64,000 nt of DNA from Curtobacterium sp. BH-2-1-1 (GCF_001806325.1 NZ_CP017580.1:1736001-1800000), one strand, 5' to 3'. Shown: positions 41,939 to 50,462, counted from the stretch's first letter. The notes: generated by a model not told the origin, from the sequence alone. Numbers and translations are program-made.

Positions 41939-43485
41939 ACCGTCGCCTCGGTCCCCCGGATCCGCCCGACGACGACGTCGACGATCCCCGCGAGCAACGC
42001 CGCCGCGACGAACCCGAGCGCCACGCCCAGTCCGAGCGGCAACCCCTGCGCGTAGTCGCCCTTCGAGCTCGCGAGCGCCGAGTAGAAGATGCTGCCGACG
42101 GCGGCGATCCCGATCGCGGACCCGACGCGCGCACCGACCTGGATGAGCCCGCCGGCCGAGCCGCCCTGCTCCACCGGCACCTCGGACAGCGTGAGCGTCT
42201 GGTTCGGCGAGATCGTCAGTCCGGAGCCGACACCGGCGACGAGGAGCGGTACGACGAGCCACCATCCGAGGTCGGACCGGTAGTGGTTCGCGACGACCCA
42301 GATGACCCCACCGAGGCCGATCAGGACCAGTACGGTCCCGACGACGATGAGCTGTCGGCCGAACCGCGAGACGACGCGACCGCCGATGGTCGACGCGACC
42401 CCGGACCCGATCGCGAACGGCACGGACGACAGGCCGGCGAGCAGTGCGGAGTAGCCGAGGCCGGACTGCAGGGCCAGCGTCAGGACGAAGAACAGCGGCG
42501 TGAACCCGGCGAAGTACAGCGTCGCGAGGCCGACACCGAGCGAGAACGACCGGCGGCGGAACAGCCCGATGTCGATGACGGGCTCCTTCGACCGCGCGTA
42601 CCGCCGCTCCCACAGCACGAAGAGTGCGCCGAGCACGACGGCGGCGACCACGAGCCACCACTTCGCCGTGCCCTTCCACTCCTGCGACTGCACGAACGGC
42701 AGCAGCAGGGCGACCACCGCGGCGCCGAGCAGGACGATCCCGACCGGGTCGAAGTCGTGCTTCCGGCCGCGTTCCACCCGGCTCGCCGCCGGCAGGTAGC
42801 GGAAGGCCAGGAGGATCGTGACGAGTCCCACGGGCAGGTTCACGAAGAAGACGAACCGCCAGCCGTTCTCGGTGCCGAAGGCCGTGATGAGCAGACCACC
42901 GACGAGGGGGCCGATCGCCGTGGCGATGCCGACCGTGGCGCCGAACAGCCCGAAGGCGGTGCCGCGCTCCTTCCCGCGGAACAGCTGCTGGATGAGCGCC
43001 GTCACCTGGGGCGTGAGCAGACCACCGGCGAGGCCCTGCACCAGCCGCGCGACGACCAGGACGATCCCGTTCGGGGCGAAGCCGCAGAGCGCGCTCGCGA
43101 GGGTGAACAGGCCGACCCCGATGACGAACATGCGCCGGCGGCCGGAGGCGTCGCCCAGTCGACCGCCGGGGACGAGCAGGAGCCCGAACGACAGTGCGTA
43201 GCCGGACAGGATCCACTGCACGGCCTCCGGGGTGGCCCCGGGGAGTCCGGACGAGATCGACTGCAGCGCGACGTTGACGATCGACACGTCGAGCAGGACG
43301 ATGCCGCCGCCGAGCAGGCAGATGACGAGGGCCTTCCACCGGTTCGGGTCCGGCTGGTCACCGGATCCGGCGTCGGAGTGCTCGGATCGCTCGGGGGGCG
43401 CGGCGGTGGCCGCGTGGTGCGCATCGTGGTGCGCGACGGTGGGAGCCGCGTCGGGCTCGGCGGGGAGTCGGTGTTCGGGTGCCAT
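41935..43485 (-). CDS. DHA2-family MFS drug exporter
   Basis: A 516-residue transporter with a His/Pro-rich N-terminal extension and 14 predicted helices. Family motifs: IVLLDVSIVNVALQSI in helix 1 (motif D1), GGRLGDASGRRR between 2 and 3 (motif A), LVQGLAGGLLTPQ (motif B-like), and GLFGATVGIATAIGPLVGGLL in helix 5 (motif C, marks antiporters). It should export drugs by proton exchange. It heads a two-gene operon with the overlapping membrane protein and is divergent from a VOC gene. Confidence 0.93.
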   Translation of the reverse strand: MAPEHRLPAEPDAAPTVAHHDAHHAATAAPPERSEHSDAGSGDQPDPNRWKALVICLLGGGIVLLDVSIVNVALQSISSGLPGATPEAVQWILSGYALSFGLLLVPGGRLGDASGRRRMFVIGVGLFTLASALCGFAPNGIVLVVARLVQGLAGGLLTPQVTALIQQLFRGKERGTAFGLFGATVGIATAIGPLVGGLLITAFGTENGWRFVFFVNLPVGLVTILLAFRYLPAASRVERGRKHDFDPVGIVLLGAAVVALLLPFVQSQEWKGTAKWWLVVAAVVLGALFVLWERRYARSKEPVIDIGLFRRRSFSLGVGLATLYFAGFTPLFFVLTLALQSGLGYSALLAGLSSVPFAIGSGVASTIGGRVVSRFGRQLIVVGTVLVLIGLGGVIWVVANHYRSDLGWWLVVPLLVAGVGSGLTISPNQTLTLSEVPVEQGGSAGGLIQVGARVGSAIGIAAVGSIFYSALASSKGDYAQGLPLGLGVALGFVAAALLAGIVDVVVGRIRGTEATV

Positions 43486-43597
43486 GACGCTCTCACGCTA
43501 GGCCGCAGCGGAGGCGCTGGTCCGGCGAGCACGGATCTTGTCCACACCTTCAGGAGGCGCGGTGCGGGTCCGGTACGCCGGCTGGCAGCATGGCCTG

Positions 43598-44029
43598 GTG
43601 ACGACCGTCCCGGACCCGGCCCTCGTCCCCGAGCTCCTCGTCACCGACGTGGACGCGAGCATCGCCTTCTGGTCCGGCCTGTGCGGGTTCACCGTGGCCT
43701 ACGCGCGTCCCGAGGAGCGGTTCGCCTACCTGACGCTCGGGTCGGCGCACGTCATGCTCGAGCAGGCCGGGGTCGGTCGGAACTGGCTCACCGGGCCGCT
43801 CGATCGACCACTCGGCCGCGGGATCAACCTGCAGATCGGTGTCCCGGACGCGGACGTCGTCGCGGCGTCGCTCCGTGCCGGCGGTGTGGAGCTCTTCATG
43901 CCGGCGGAGACGCGCTGGTACCGCGTGGGCGACGAGGAAGCCGGGGTGCGGCAGTTCCTGGTGACCGATCCCGACGGGTACCTGCTGCGCTTCCAGTCGT
44001 CCACGGGGCGTCGACCGGTCGCGCCGTAG
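43598..44029 (+). CDS. VOC-family (glyoxalase/bleomycin-resistance fold) protein
   Basis: A 143-residue VOC protein: PELLVTDVDASIAFWSGLCGFTVAY, RFAYLTLGSAHVMLEQ, GINLQIGVPDADVV and FLVTDPDGYLLRFQ are the four beta-alpha modules, with Glu in MLEQ and LRFQ in place of a usual metal ligand Glu. It could bind a drug or metabolite. GTG 43598 suits the fold; GTG 43562 is alternative but its AGGAGG is only four bases away and belongs to a REP-like sequence. Divergent from the MFS exporter, so a resistance role is possible. Confidence 0.82.
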   Translation: MTTVPDPALVPELLVTDVDASIAFWSGLCGFTVAYARPEERFAYLTLGSAHVMLEQAGVGRNWLTGPLDRPLGRGINLQIGVPDADVVAASLRAGGVELFMPAETRWYRVGDEEAGVRQFLVTDPDGYLLRFQSSTGRRPVAP

Positions 44030-44035
44030 CGCGAC

Positions 44036-44485
44036 TCACGCGTCGTCGCGCAGCGACCGCACCATGCTCCGCAGTGCTCGGAGCGCCGCGCCCTGCTCGT
44101 CGGCCGACATCCCGCTGAGCATCCGGACCTCGACGCCGCGGACGGCTGCCGAGGCCTCGGCGAGCCGCTCCCGCCCGAGCGGGGTGAGCTGGACCGGCAG
44201 CGCCTTGCCCACCGGGGCTTCCGATGCGCGCGACACCGAGCCGTCGCGTTCGAGCGCCTGCAGCAGGACGTTCATCGACTGCCGCGTCACGAACGCCCCG
44301 CGCGCGAGGTCGGAGTTCGACGACCCCGGGCGCTGCGCGAGCAGCTCGAGGCACGAGTAGTGCGTGACGGTCATGCCGAGCGGGCGCAGGACCGACTCCA
44401 TCGCGGTGCGGAGCGCGCTCGCGGCCTCCTTGAGCAGGTACCCGAGGGACGTGTCCAGGTCGATGCCGTGTCCGTCTTGACGCAT
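44036..44485 (-). CDS. MarR-family regulator
   Basis: A 149-residue winged-helix repressor. HTH: SNSDLARGAFVTRQSMNVLLQALERDG, wing SEAPVGKALPVQLTPLGRE, flanked by dimer helices (SLGYLLKEAASALRTAM; ALRALRSMVRSL). The start codon at 44485 lies inside the first of two dyads, an arrangement typical of autorepression. It is divergent from the small VOC gene, the likely target. The inducing ligand is unknown. Confidence 0.92.
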   Translation of the reverse strand: MRQDGHGIDLDTSLGYLLKEAASALRTAMESVLRPLGMTVTHYSCLELLAQRPGSSNSDLARGAFVTRQSMNVLLQALERDGSVSRASEAPVGKALPVQLTPLGRERLAEASAAVRGVEVRMLSGMSADEQGAALRALRSMVRSLRDDA

Positions 44486-44529
44486 GTCAGTAGTCTGACA
44501 TAGGTTCGTCCGTGTCAGATAACTGACAC
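44485..44529. promoter_or_regulatory. Twin MarR operators
   Basis: Two copies of the same dyad, TGTCAG-N4-CTGACA, lie at 44485-44500 and 44513-44528 (the second extends to GTGTCAG/CTGACAC at 44512-44529). Centre-to-centre distance is 28 bp. The first overlaps the marR start codon, the second lies before the VOC gene. Confidence 0.8.
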
Positions 44530-44545
44530 CAACGAAGGAGACCCC

Positions 44546-44914
44546 ATGCCCGTCACCGGCCCCGACTTCATCTCGCTGCAGACCCGCGACCTCGATGCAT
44601 CCCAGGCGTTCTACGAGCAGTACCTCGGCCTCGTCCGGTCGCAGGCGGGTCCGCCGCACGCGGTGGTCTTCGAGACCACGCCGATCGCGTTCGCCCTGCG
44701 CGACCTCGTGCCCGGCACCGACCTCGACGCCGTGGCACAGCCGGGCATCGGCGCGGCGATCTGGCTGCACGCGACCGACGTCCAGGCGATCCACGACGCG
44801 TTGGTCGCCGACGGCCACCGGATCGTCTCGGCGCCGATCGACGGGCCGTTCGGTCGGACGTTCACCTTCGCCGACCCGGACGGGTACCAGGTGACGCTGC
44901 ACGACCGCGCCTGA
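44546..44914 (+). CDS. VOC-family protein
   Basis: A 122-residue VOC protein: DFISLQTRDLDASQAFYEQYLGLV, VVFETTPIAFALRD, AAIWLHATDVQAIHDALVADGHRIV, and TFTFADPDGYQVTLHD. The fold is clear; the substrate is not. It starts at ATG 44546 after GAAGGAGACCCC. The twin MarR dyads upstream show it is the regulated partner of the MarR gene, a common arrangement for detoxification of electrophiles or drugs. Confidence 0.9.
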   Translation: MPVTGPDFISLQTRDLDASQAFYEQYLGLVRSQAGPPHAVVFETTPIAFALRDLVPGTDLDAVAQPGIGAAIWLHATDVQAIHDALVADGHRIVSAPIDGPFGRTFTFADPDGYQVTLHDRA

Positions 44915-44954
44915 CGCCCTGGCACGGGCGGACCGGACGGTCTACGGTGTCGCC

Positions 44955-45194
44955 ATGAGCGACGACGCCGGGGACGAGCAGCTGTGGCGATCGATCGTCG
45001 GGCGGCCGGCGCTCTGGATGGCCGTGGCGTGGACCGCCCTGGGCGTGGTGTGGCTCGTGTTCGCCGCGGTCGAGGGCGGCGACGACGCGTGGCGGTGGAT
45101 CATCGGTGCGGTCTGGATCGCACTCGGCGTCGGCCGGATCGCCGTCGCGGTCTGGGACCGGCGGCACCACCGTGGGCGGTACGCCGGGCGCTGA
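44955..45194 (+). CDS. Small two-helix membrane protein (79 aa)
   Basis: A 79-residue protein with two helices (ALWMAVAWTALGVVWLVFAAV and WIIGAVWIALGVGRIAVAVW) joined by EGGDDAWR, and a basic tail RRHHRGRYAGR, so both ends are inside. It follows the VOC gene by 40 bp on the same strand and may share its transcript. Similar Trp-rich small membrane proteins are common in actinobacteria; function unknown. Confidence 0.7.
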   Translation: MSDDAGDEQLWRSIVGRPALWMAVAWTALGVVWLVFAAVEGGDDAWRWIIGAVWIALGVGRIAVAVWDRRHHRGRYAGR

Positions 45195-45212
45195 CCGGCG
45201 GCGCGGCTCGTG

Positions 45213-45833
45213 TCAGTCGTCGTCGGGGGTGGTCCGGCGACGGGCGACCAGCAGGACGGCGACGAGCGCGGCGGCGACCACGACCGCGATCCCGCCGAGG
45301 ACCCACGGCGTCGCCCCGGGCCCGGACGATCCGGTCGCGGCGCTGGTCGCACCGGCACCGGCACCGGCATCGGCTGTGGCGCTCGGCGTCGGGGTGCCCG
45401 CGCTCGGGCTCTGCGACGGTCCCGTCGCCGTCGCCGTCGGGGTCGGGGCCGGTGCTCCGGTCGACGTGAACCGGTAGCTCCCCGAGATCGGGTGTCCGTC
45501 CACCGAGACGCTCCGCCAGGTCACCGTGTACGAGCCGGCAGCCGTGAGGTCGGCGGCCGTGCGCAGCGTGCTGCCGTCGACGTCGACACTCCCCGCGCCG
45601 ACCTCGGCGCCGTCCGGGCCGGTCACGCTGACGACGATCCCGGACTCGAGCCCGGCCAGCGGCGGCTCGGAGAACGTGAGTGTGACCTGGTCGAGGTCAC
45701 CCCCGACCGTCGTGTCCGCAGCGGGTGCGGTCGAGGCGAGGACGTCGTGGGCGGACGCGGGGGCAGCCGTGACGAGGACGAACGCCAGGGCGACGGCCGA
45801 CGCGGCGGTGGCGAGCGGGGCACGGAAGGGCAC
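45213..45833 (-). CDS. CopC-domain copper-resistance-like protein
   Basis: A 206-residue exported protein. A Sec signal (ASAVALAFVLVTAAPASA) is cut before HDVLASTAPA, which leaves the Cu(II)-binding His at the mature N-terminus. The CopC beta-barrel (VTLTFSEPPLAGLESGIVVSV, SYTVTWRSVSVDGHPISGSYRF) brings the second conserved Asp-His. A Thr/Pro/Ala linker and a C-terminal helix (VLGGIAVVVAAALVAVLLVARRR) anchor it to the membrane. No copD gene is adjacent. Confidence 0.92.
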   Translation of the reverse strand: MPFRAPLATAASAVALAFVLVTAAPASAHDVLASTAPAADTTVGGDLDQVTLTFSEPPLAGLESGIVVSVTGPDGAEVGAGSVDVDGSTLRTAADLTAAGSYTVTWRSVSVDGHPISGSYRFTSTGAPAPTPTATATGPSQSPSAGTPTPSATADAGAGAGATSAATGSSGPGATPWVLGGIAVVVAAALVAVLLVARRRTTPDDD

Positions 45834-45900
45834 GGTCCATTGTCGCCGATCCTGACCGGACGCACAGGACGTCGGCCCGGACGACGGACCCCGCGACGGC

Positions 45901-46431
45901 TCAGTCCATCGCGTCGTCGTAGACCCCGATCAGCCGGTCGAGGAAGGTCTGCACCGTCGCACGCTCCGCGGGGTCCAGGTCGTCGACGATGCCCTCGATG
46001 CCCTCGATGAGCGGCAGCACGAGGTCGTACGCACGGTCCGAAGACTGCTCTGCCGCCGTGACGACGAGCTTGCGTCCGTCGCTCGGGTGCCGTTCCCGTC
46101 GGACGTGCCCGGCGCCCTCGAGCCGGTTCAGGACGAGCGTCATCGCGGCGGTCGAGATCTCGAGCCGACGGGCGAGCTCGGTCGGGGTGGCCGGCCCGGT
46201 CGCGATGAGGTGGTCCATCGCCTCGAGTCCCGCCGCGTCGACCGACAGTGCCGCGGCGAGGTGCCGCTCGAAGCGCTGCTGCCGGACACTGACCTGCTGC
46301 ACGCGGGACCGGATGTCGTCGTCGGGGAGCGATCGCCCGTCGCGTCGCGCCGTCGCCCGGTCGTGGCGGTCCTGCCGGTCGTCGGGGCGGTCGGTCGCTG
46401 GGTGCTGGTCGTCGTTCGGCACGTCCACCAT
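45901..46431 (-). CDS. MarR-family regulator
   Basis: A 176-residue repressor with a charged, disordered N-terminus (DRPDDRQDRHDRATARRD). The core has GLEAMDHLIATGPATPTELARRLEISTAAMTLVLNRLEGAG, then the wing ERHPSDGRKLVV and the dimer helix ERATVQTFLDRLIGVYDD. Start 46431 is chosen; ATG 46446 is an alternative that lies in the operator. The gene is divergent from the flavin monooxygenase, with an inverted repeat between, so it probably represses it. Confidence 0.9.
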   Translation of the reverse strand: MVDVPNDDQHPATDRPDDRQDRHDRATARRDGRSLPDDDIRSRVQQVSVRQQRFERHLAAALSVDAAGLEAMDHLIATGPATPTELARRLEISTAAMTLVLNRLEGAGHVRRERHPSDGRKLVVTAAEQSSDRAYDLVLPLIEGIEGIVDDLDPAERATVQTFLDRLIGVYDDAMD

Positions 46432-46444
46432 GGTAGTCGTGTAC

Positions 46445-46465
46445 ATTGCCAATCTCATTGGTAAT
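46445..46465. promoter_or_regulatory. Inverted-repeat operator between marR and the monooxygenase
   Basis: ATTGCCAAT (46445-46453) and ATTGGTAAT (46457-46465) form a 9-bp inverted repeat with one mismatch and a 3-bp spacer, in an AT-rich patch between the divergent genes. Confidence 0.7.
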
Positions 46466-46482
46466 CAACGACGTGGGGGACC

Positions 46483-47700
46483 ATGACCGATCACACCCGC
46501 GGACGCGTGCTCATCTCCGGCGCGAGCATCGCCGGCCCGGCGCTCGCCCACTGGCTCCACCGCTTCTCGTTCGAGACGGTCGTCGTCGAGCGGGCGCCGT
46601 CCCTCCGCACCGGCGGGCAGAACGTCGACGTGCGCGGAGCCGGGCGTGAGGTCGCGCGCCGGATGGGCATCGAGGACGACATCCGCGCTGCCACGACGGG
46701 CGAGGTCGGCACCCGGTTCATCGGTCCGAGCGGCCGGACGATCGCGGCGTTCCCGGCGGGGACCTCGGACTCCGGCGGGGCCACCGCCGAGCTCGAGGTC
46801 CTGCGCGGTGACCTCGCGCGGCTCCTCGTCGACGGGACGTCCGACGCCACCGAGTACCGCTACGGCGACCGGATCACCCGCATCGACCAGGACGACGACG
46901 GCGTGACCGTGGGGTTCGAGCACGGCCCGGACGACCGGTTCGACCTGGTGGTCGCGGCGGACGGCATCGGATCGAGCACCCGTCGGCTGGTGTTCGGCGA
47001 CGAGCCGGAGATCCGGTCGCTCGGGCTCGAGACGACGTACGGCACGATCCCCCGGACCGCGGCGGACGACGACTGGTGGCGCTGGTACAACGCACCGGGT
47101 GGCCGGTCGATCACCCTCCGCCCCGACCAGCACGGGACCATCCGCGCGGCGATGTCGGTCGTGACGGACCGGAAGCGGGAGCGAGCCGGCTCCGAGCGCG
47201 GCGACCTCGATGCGGTGCGCCGCCGCCTGCACGCGGTGTTCGGCGACGCCGGGTGGGAGGCCGAGCGGGTCCTCGCGGGGTTCGACCACTCCGAGGACCT
47301 CTACTCCGAGGCGATCGGACAGGTCCACGCCCCGCGCTGGTCGGACGGCCGGGTGGTGCTCCTCGGGGACGCCGCGTACTGCGCCTCGCCGGTGAGCGGC
47401 ATGGGCACGAGCCTCTCGCTCACCGGTGCCTACGTCCTCGCCGGGGAGCTCGCCGCCCACGTCCACCACCGTGACGCCCTGCGCGCGTACGAGCGCATCA
47501 TGCGCCCGTACGTCGCGAAGGCGCAGCAGCTGCCGCCGGGCACGCCGCGGATCGCGAACCCGAGGTCCCGGCTCGGGATCGCGGCCTTCGGCGCCGCCGT
47601 CCGCGTGGCGTCGCTGCCCCTCGTCGGGCGCCTCGGCGCCCGCTTCGCCACCCCACCGGCCGAGGCGATCGACCTGCCGGACCACGCGCACCTCGAGTGA
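46483..47700 (+). CDS. FAD-dependent monooxygenase (PHBH-like)
   Basis: A 405-residue flavin hydroxylase. FAD loop ISGASIAGPALAHWLH (10-25), the RTGGQNVDVRGAG segment, the DG-type NAD(P)H site LVVAADGIGSSTRR, and VVLLGDAAYCASPVSGMG with the second FAD motif. Such enzymes hydroxylate aromatic or polyketide substrates, including tetracycline and rifamycin antibiotics. It shares unusual segments with a second copy at 56838-58010, so they are paralogues. It ends at a REP-like palindrome. Confidence 0.92.
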   Translation: MTDHTRGRVLISGASIAGPALAHWLHRFSFETVVVERAPSLRTGGQNVDVRGAGREVARRMGIEDDIRAATTGEVGTRFIGPSGRTIAAFPAGTSDSGGATAELEVLRGDLARLLVDGTSDATEYRYGDRITRIDQDDDGVTVGFEHGPDDRFDLVVAADGIGSSTRRLVFGDEPEIRSLGLETTYGTIPRTAADDDWWRWYNAPGGRSITLRPDQHGTIRAAMSVVTDRKRERAGSERGDLDAVRRRLHAVFGDAGWEAERVLAGFDHSEDLYSEAIGQVHAPRWSDGRVVLLGDAAYCASPVSGMGTSLSLTGAYVLAGELAAHVHHRDALRAYERIMRPYVAKAQQLPPGTPRIANPRSRLGIAAFGAAVRVASLPLVGRLGARFATPPAEAIDLPDHAHLE

Positions 47701-47708
47701 GCCGGTGG

Positions 47709-47752
47709 CGGACGGGAGGCGCGGTGCGGGCCCGCCACGCGCCTCCCGTCCG
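47709..47752. repeat. REP-like palindrome, copy A
   Basis: Perfect 14-bp arms CGGACGGGAGGCGC and GCGCCTCCCGTCCG around GGTGCGGGCCCGCCAC. It starts 8 bp after the monooxygenase stop and could serve as a terminator. It is one of five copies in the 47-62 kb region. Confidence 0.85.
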
Positions 47753-47795
47753 TCCCGTCCTCCCGTCCCGCAGCGATGTGCGCTACGGTCCGGTC

Positions 47796-48326
47796 ATGAT
47801 CGTCTGGATCAACGGGACGCACGGCGTCGGCAAGACGACCACCAGCAGGCTGGTGCAGCCGCTCCTGCCGGACGCTCGCGTGCTCGATCCGGAGAAGGTC
47901 GGCGAGACCCTCATGGACGTCCGGCCCCCGCTGCCCGAGTCCGGCGACTTCCAGCACTGGGACCCCTGGCGACCGCTCGTCGTCGAGACCGCCCGGCAGG
48001 TCCTGGCCTTCGCGGGCGGCACGCTCGTGATGCCGCAGACGGTCCTCGTCGAGCGGTACTGGCGGGAGATCGCGGACGGGTTCGCGGCGCACGGGATCCC
48101 GGTCCGGCACTTCGTGCTGCACGCGGAAGAGGAGACCCTGCGGGACCGGATCCAGAACGACGCCGTGGTGGGGCCGTCCACGTTCCGGTCCAGCCGCGTC
48201 GAGCCGTACGCCGAGGCGGCACGCACCTGGCTGCACGCCGCGGCCGAGGTCGTCGACACGACGGAGACCCCGCCCGAGCAGGTGGCACGGAACATCGCCG
48301 ACGCGGTGCTGCAGGTCGCACGGTGA
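47796..48326 (+). CDS. TmrB-like P-loop ATP-binding protein
   Basis: A 176-residue P-loop protein starting MIVWINGTHGVGKTTTSRLV, the opening of TmrB-like proteins (tunicamycin resistance, adenylate-kinase fold). Walker A is GTHGVGKTT (7-15); the LID-like DRIQNDAVVGPSTFRSSRVE region follows. The function in most species is unknown: possibly a small-molecule kinase. GTGA overlap with the AraC gene makes a two-gene operon. Confidence 0.8.
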   Translation: MIVWINGTHGVGKTTTSRLVQPLLPDARVLDPEKVGETLMDVRPPLPESGDFQHWDPWRPLVVETARQVLAFAGGTLVMPQTVLVERYWREIADGFAAHGIPVRHFVLHAEEETLRDRIQNDAVVGPSTFRSSRVEPYAEAARTWLHAAAEVVDTTETPPEQVARNIADAVLQVAR

Positions 48327-49270
48327 GCGCCTTCGTGCAGCGGTCGCAGTGGTCGGTCGTGACGTCGGAACCGGCGGACGCGGCGGAGCTCGTCACGCGG
48401 ATCCCCGACGTCCGACGGGCCACGGTCGAGGGTGCGCCCTCGGGGTTCTCGTTCGAGGAACGGCGCCGTGGCTCCGAGCTGCTCTCCCTCGTGTCGATGG
48501 CGAGCACCGGCGTCGTCGAGGGAACGGTCGAGGCCGAGTCCGCGATGGTCCTGTTCTGGCTGAAGTCCGGCAGCGGTGCGGTCGACGGCGACGGGGTGCC
48601 CACCGGCCGTCCGGTCCTGTTCCGCCACGACCCGCAGCAGGTCCGGTGGGACGGGTTCCAGCTCGACCTCATCCGCATCGACCGGACCACGGTGGAGCAG
48701 GTCGCTGCCGAACGCGGCGCCTGGCAGCCGGGGCCGATCGAGTTCCAGCCGCACCACATCCCCGAGGGGCCGACGCTCGCCGCCTGGTGGTTGATGGTGC
48801 GCGCGGTGGCGGCCGACGTGCTGCGCGGTCCGGAGGAGGTCACCGAGGAGCACGAGCGCGAACTGACCCGCTTCGCGGCGGGCGGCCTGCTCACGGCGGT
48901 CCCGCACTGGCCGGTCGGGCAGGACCAGCCCCGCACGGCAGCGGCGGCACGGTTCGCCCGGGCCGAGGCGTACCTGCTCGAGCACGCGACCGAGCAGATC
49001 ACCGTCGAGGACGTCGCGGCGGCTGCGGGCCTGAGCATCCGCGGGCTGCAGGACGCGTTCCGGCGCCACCACGGCATCACGCCGACGACCTACCTCCGGC
49101 GCATCCGACTGCTGCTCGCCCGTGAGGGCCTGGAGTCCGGGGACGACCGGAGCGTCGGGGACGTGGCGCGGGACTCGGGCTTCGCGCACCTCGGACGGTT
49201 CGCCGGCAGCTACCGCGACGAGTTCGGGGTGCTGCCCCGGGAGACCTGGCAGGCCGCGCGCCGCCGCTGA
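48323..49270 (+). CDS. AraC-family transcriptional regulator
   Basis: A 315-residue regulator. The C-terminal 100 residues hold two HTHs: ITVEDVAAAAGLSIRGLQDAFRRHHGITPTTYLRR and SVGDVARDSGFAHLGRFAGSYRDEFGVLPRETW. The N-terminal 200 residues are a beta-rich sensor resembling the AraC-binding-domain-like part of actinobacterial homologues. GTG 48323 overlaps the stop of the TmrB-like gene. Regulated genes and ligand are not known. Confidence 0.92.
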   Translation: MSAFVQRSQWSVVTSEPADAAELVTRIPDVRRATVEGAPSGFSFEERRRGSELLSLVSMASTGVVEGTVEAESAMVLFWLKSGSGAVDGDGVPTGRPVLFRHDPQQVRWDGFQLDLIRIDRTTVEQVAAERGAWQPGPIEFQPHHIPEGPTLAAWWLMVRAVAADVLRGPEEVTEEHERELTRFAAGGLLTAVPHWPVGQDQPRTAAAARFARAEAYLLEHATEQITVEDVAAAAGLSIRGLQDAFRRHHGITPTTYLRRIRLLLAREGLESGDDRSVGDVARDSGFAHLGRFAGSYRDEFGVLPRETWQAARRR

Positions 49271-49287
49271 ACGGCGCGGCCCGCTGA

Positions 49288-49674
49288 TCACGCCGCCAGC
49301 GGCTGGTCCCGCAGCGCCGGGCAGTGCTCCGGCGTCGGGTGCTCGGTGATCGCGATGACCTCGTCGAGCCGGTCCCGAGCGGCCTCGAGCTCGGCGAGCT
49401 GCGCCGTGATCCGGTCCCGCTCGGCGACGAGGAGCGCGAACGACTCCGGCGTCGCCACCCCCGCGTCCACGCAGGGCAGCAGCTGCACGATCGTGCGGCT
49501 CGGCAGCCCGGCGGCGAAGAGCTGCTGGATGAGCTGGACCCGCTCGACGGCGGGCACGGCGTAGGAGCGCTGGCCGCTCGCCGTCCGTCCGGCCGGCAGC
49601 AAGCCCTGCTCCTCGTAGTACCGGAGCGACCGCACGCTCACGCCGGTCGCCGCAGCGAGGTCTCCGATGCGCAC
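49288..49674 (-). CDS. MerR-family regulator
   Basis: A 128-residue MerR protein starting VRIGDLAAATGVSVRSLRYYEEQGLL, wing TASGQRSY, then helices VERVQLIQQLFAAGLPSRTIVQLLP and the dimer coil (FALLVAERDRITAQLAELEAARDRLDEVI). Single Cys in PCVDAG and another in EHCPAL are present; no metal-binding set. GTG 49674 is chosen for its AAGGAGGAGATC ribosome site. It is divergent from the SDR gene and probably activates it through the 20-bp-spacer promoter. Confidence 0.92.
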   Translation of the reverse strand: MRIGDLAAATGVSVRSLRYYEEQGLLPAGRTASGQRSYAVPAVERVQLIQQLFAAGLPSRTIVQLLPCVDAGVATPESFALLVAERDRITAQLAELEAARDRLDEVIAITEHPTPEHCPALRDQPLAA

Positions 49675-49683
49675 GATCTCCTC

Positions 49684-49715
49684 CTTGCACCTGACATCGA
49701 TGTGAGGTCTTAGCG
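49684..49715 (+). promoter_or_regulatory. MerR-type promoter with 20-bp spacer
   Basis: TTGCAC (-35, 49684-49689) and TAGCGT (-10, 49710-49715) are separated by 20 bp, longer than the usual 17. The dyad CCTGACATCGATGTGAGG (49689-49706) fills the spacer. This is the standard layout for activation by MerR twisting, reading toward the SDR gene. Confidence 0.7.
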
Positions 49716-49760
49716 TAGCCGAGCCGCTGCGGGAGGTGCCCGTTCGGCAGGAGGAACACC

Positions 49761-50462
49761 ATGGACATCGCTGGATCGGTCGCACTCGTCACGGGCTCGA
49801 ACCGGGGCATCGGACGACGGTTCGTGCAGCAGCTGCTCGAGCGCGGCGCCGCCAAGGTCTACGCCACGGCCCGGCGCCCCGAACTGGTCGACATCGAGGG
49901 GGTCGAGGTGCTCCCGCTCGACATCACCGACCAGGCGTCCGTCGCGGCGGCAGCGGCTGCGGCGTCCGACGTGACCCTGCTCGTCAACAACGCCGGGATC
50001 ACCACACAGGGCTCGCTGCTCACGGACGACCTGACCGACGTGCGGCGGGAGATGGACACGCACTTCTGGGGCAACCTCGGGATGGTCCGGTCGTTCGCGC
50101 CGGTGATCGAACGCAACGGCGGGGGCGCGATCGTGAACGTCCTGTCGGCGCTGTCCTGGTTCGCGTACCCGGGCTCGGGCGGGTACGCCGCCGCCAAGGC
50201 CGCGGAGTGGAACATGACGAACGCCGTCCGCCTCGAGCTGACCGGCCGGGGCATCAGCGTCCAGGGGCTGCACCTCGGAGCCGCCGACACCGACATGATG
50301 GCCGGGTACGAGGGGCCGAAGGTCGACCCGGCCGAGGTCGCCCGGCTCTCCCTCGACGGTGTGGAGCGGGGCGCGGCGGAGGTCGTCGTGGACGACTGGA
50401 GCGCCGGGGTCAAGGCGTCGCTCGCCGAGGCGCCCGAGCGGTTCTACGCGCAGTTCGCGTGA
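49761..50462 (+). CDS. Short-chain dehydrogenase/reductase
   Basis: A 233-residue classical SDR: TGSNRGIG (10-17) for NAD(P), LLVNNAGI, VLSALSWFAYPGSGGYAAAKAA with Ser, Tyr-x3-Lys, and a C-terminal cap. Basic residues after the Gly motif suggest NADPH. The ATG has GCAGGAGGAAC upstream. It is under the MerR-type promoter described and is followed by a REP-like palindrome. The substrate is unknown. Confidence 0.92.
   Translation: MDIAGSVALVTGSNRGIGRRFVQQLLERGAAKVYATARRPELVDIEGVEVLPLDITDQASVAAAAAAASDVTLLVNNAGITTQGSLLTDDLTDVRREMDTHFWGNLGMVRSFAPVIERNGGGAIVNVLSALSWFAYPGSGGYAAAKAAEWNMTNAVRLELTGRGISVQGLHLGAADTDMMAGYEGPKVDPAEVARLSLDGVERGAAEVVVDDWSAGVKASLAEAPERFYAQFA

Noticed and set aside
40970..43339. 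789-residue minus-strand open frame spanning two genes
   Set aside because: Only its C-terminal third (from GTG 41938) is protein-like; the first part is an out-of-frame copy of the MFS gene.
42283..44118. 611-residue plus-strand open frame inside the MFS gene
   Set aside because: Composition is Arg/Glu/Gly/Asp-rich noise, antisense to an obvious 14-helix transporter and the MarR/VOC genes.
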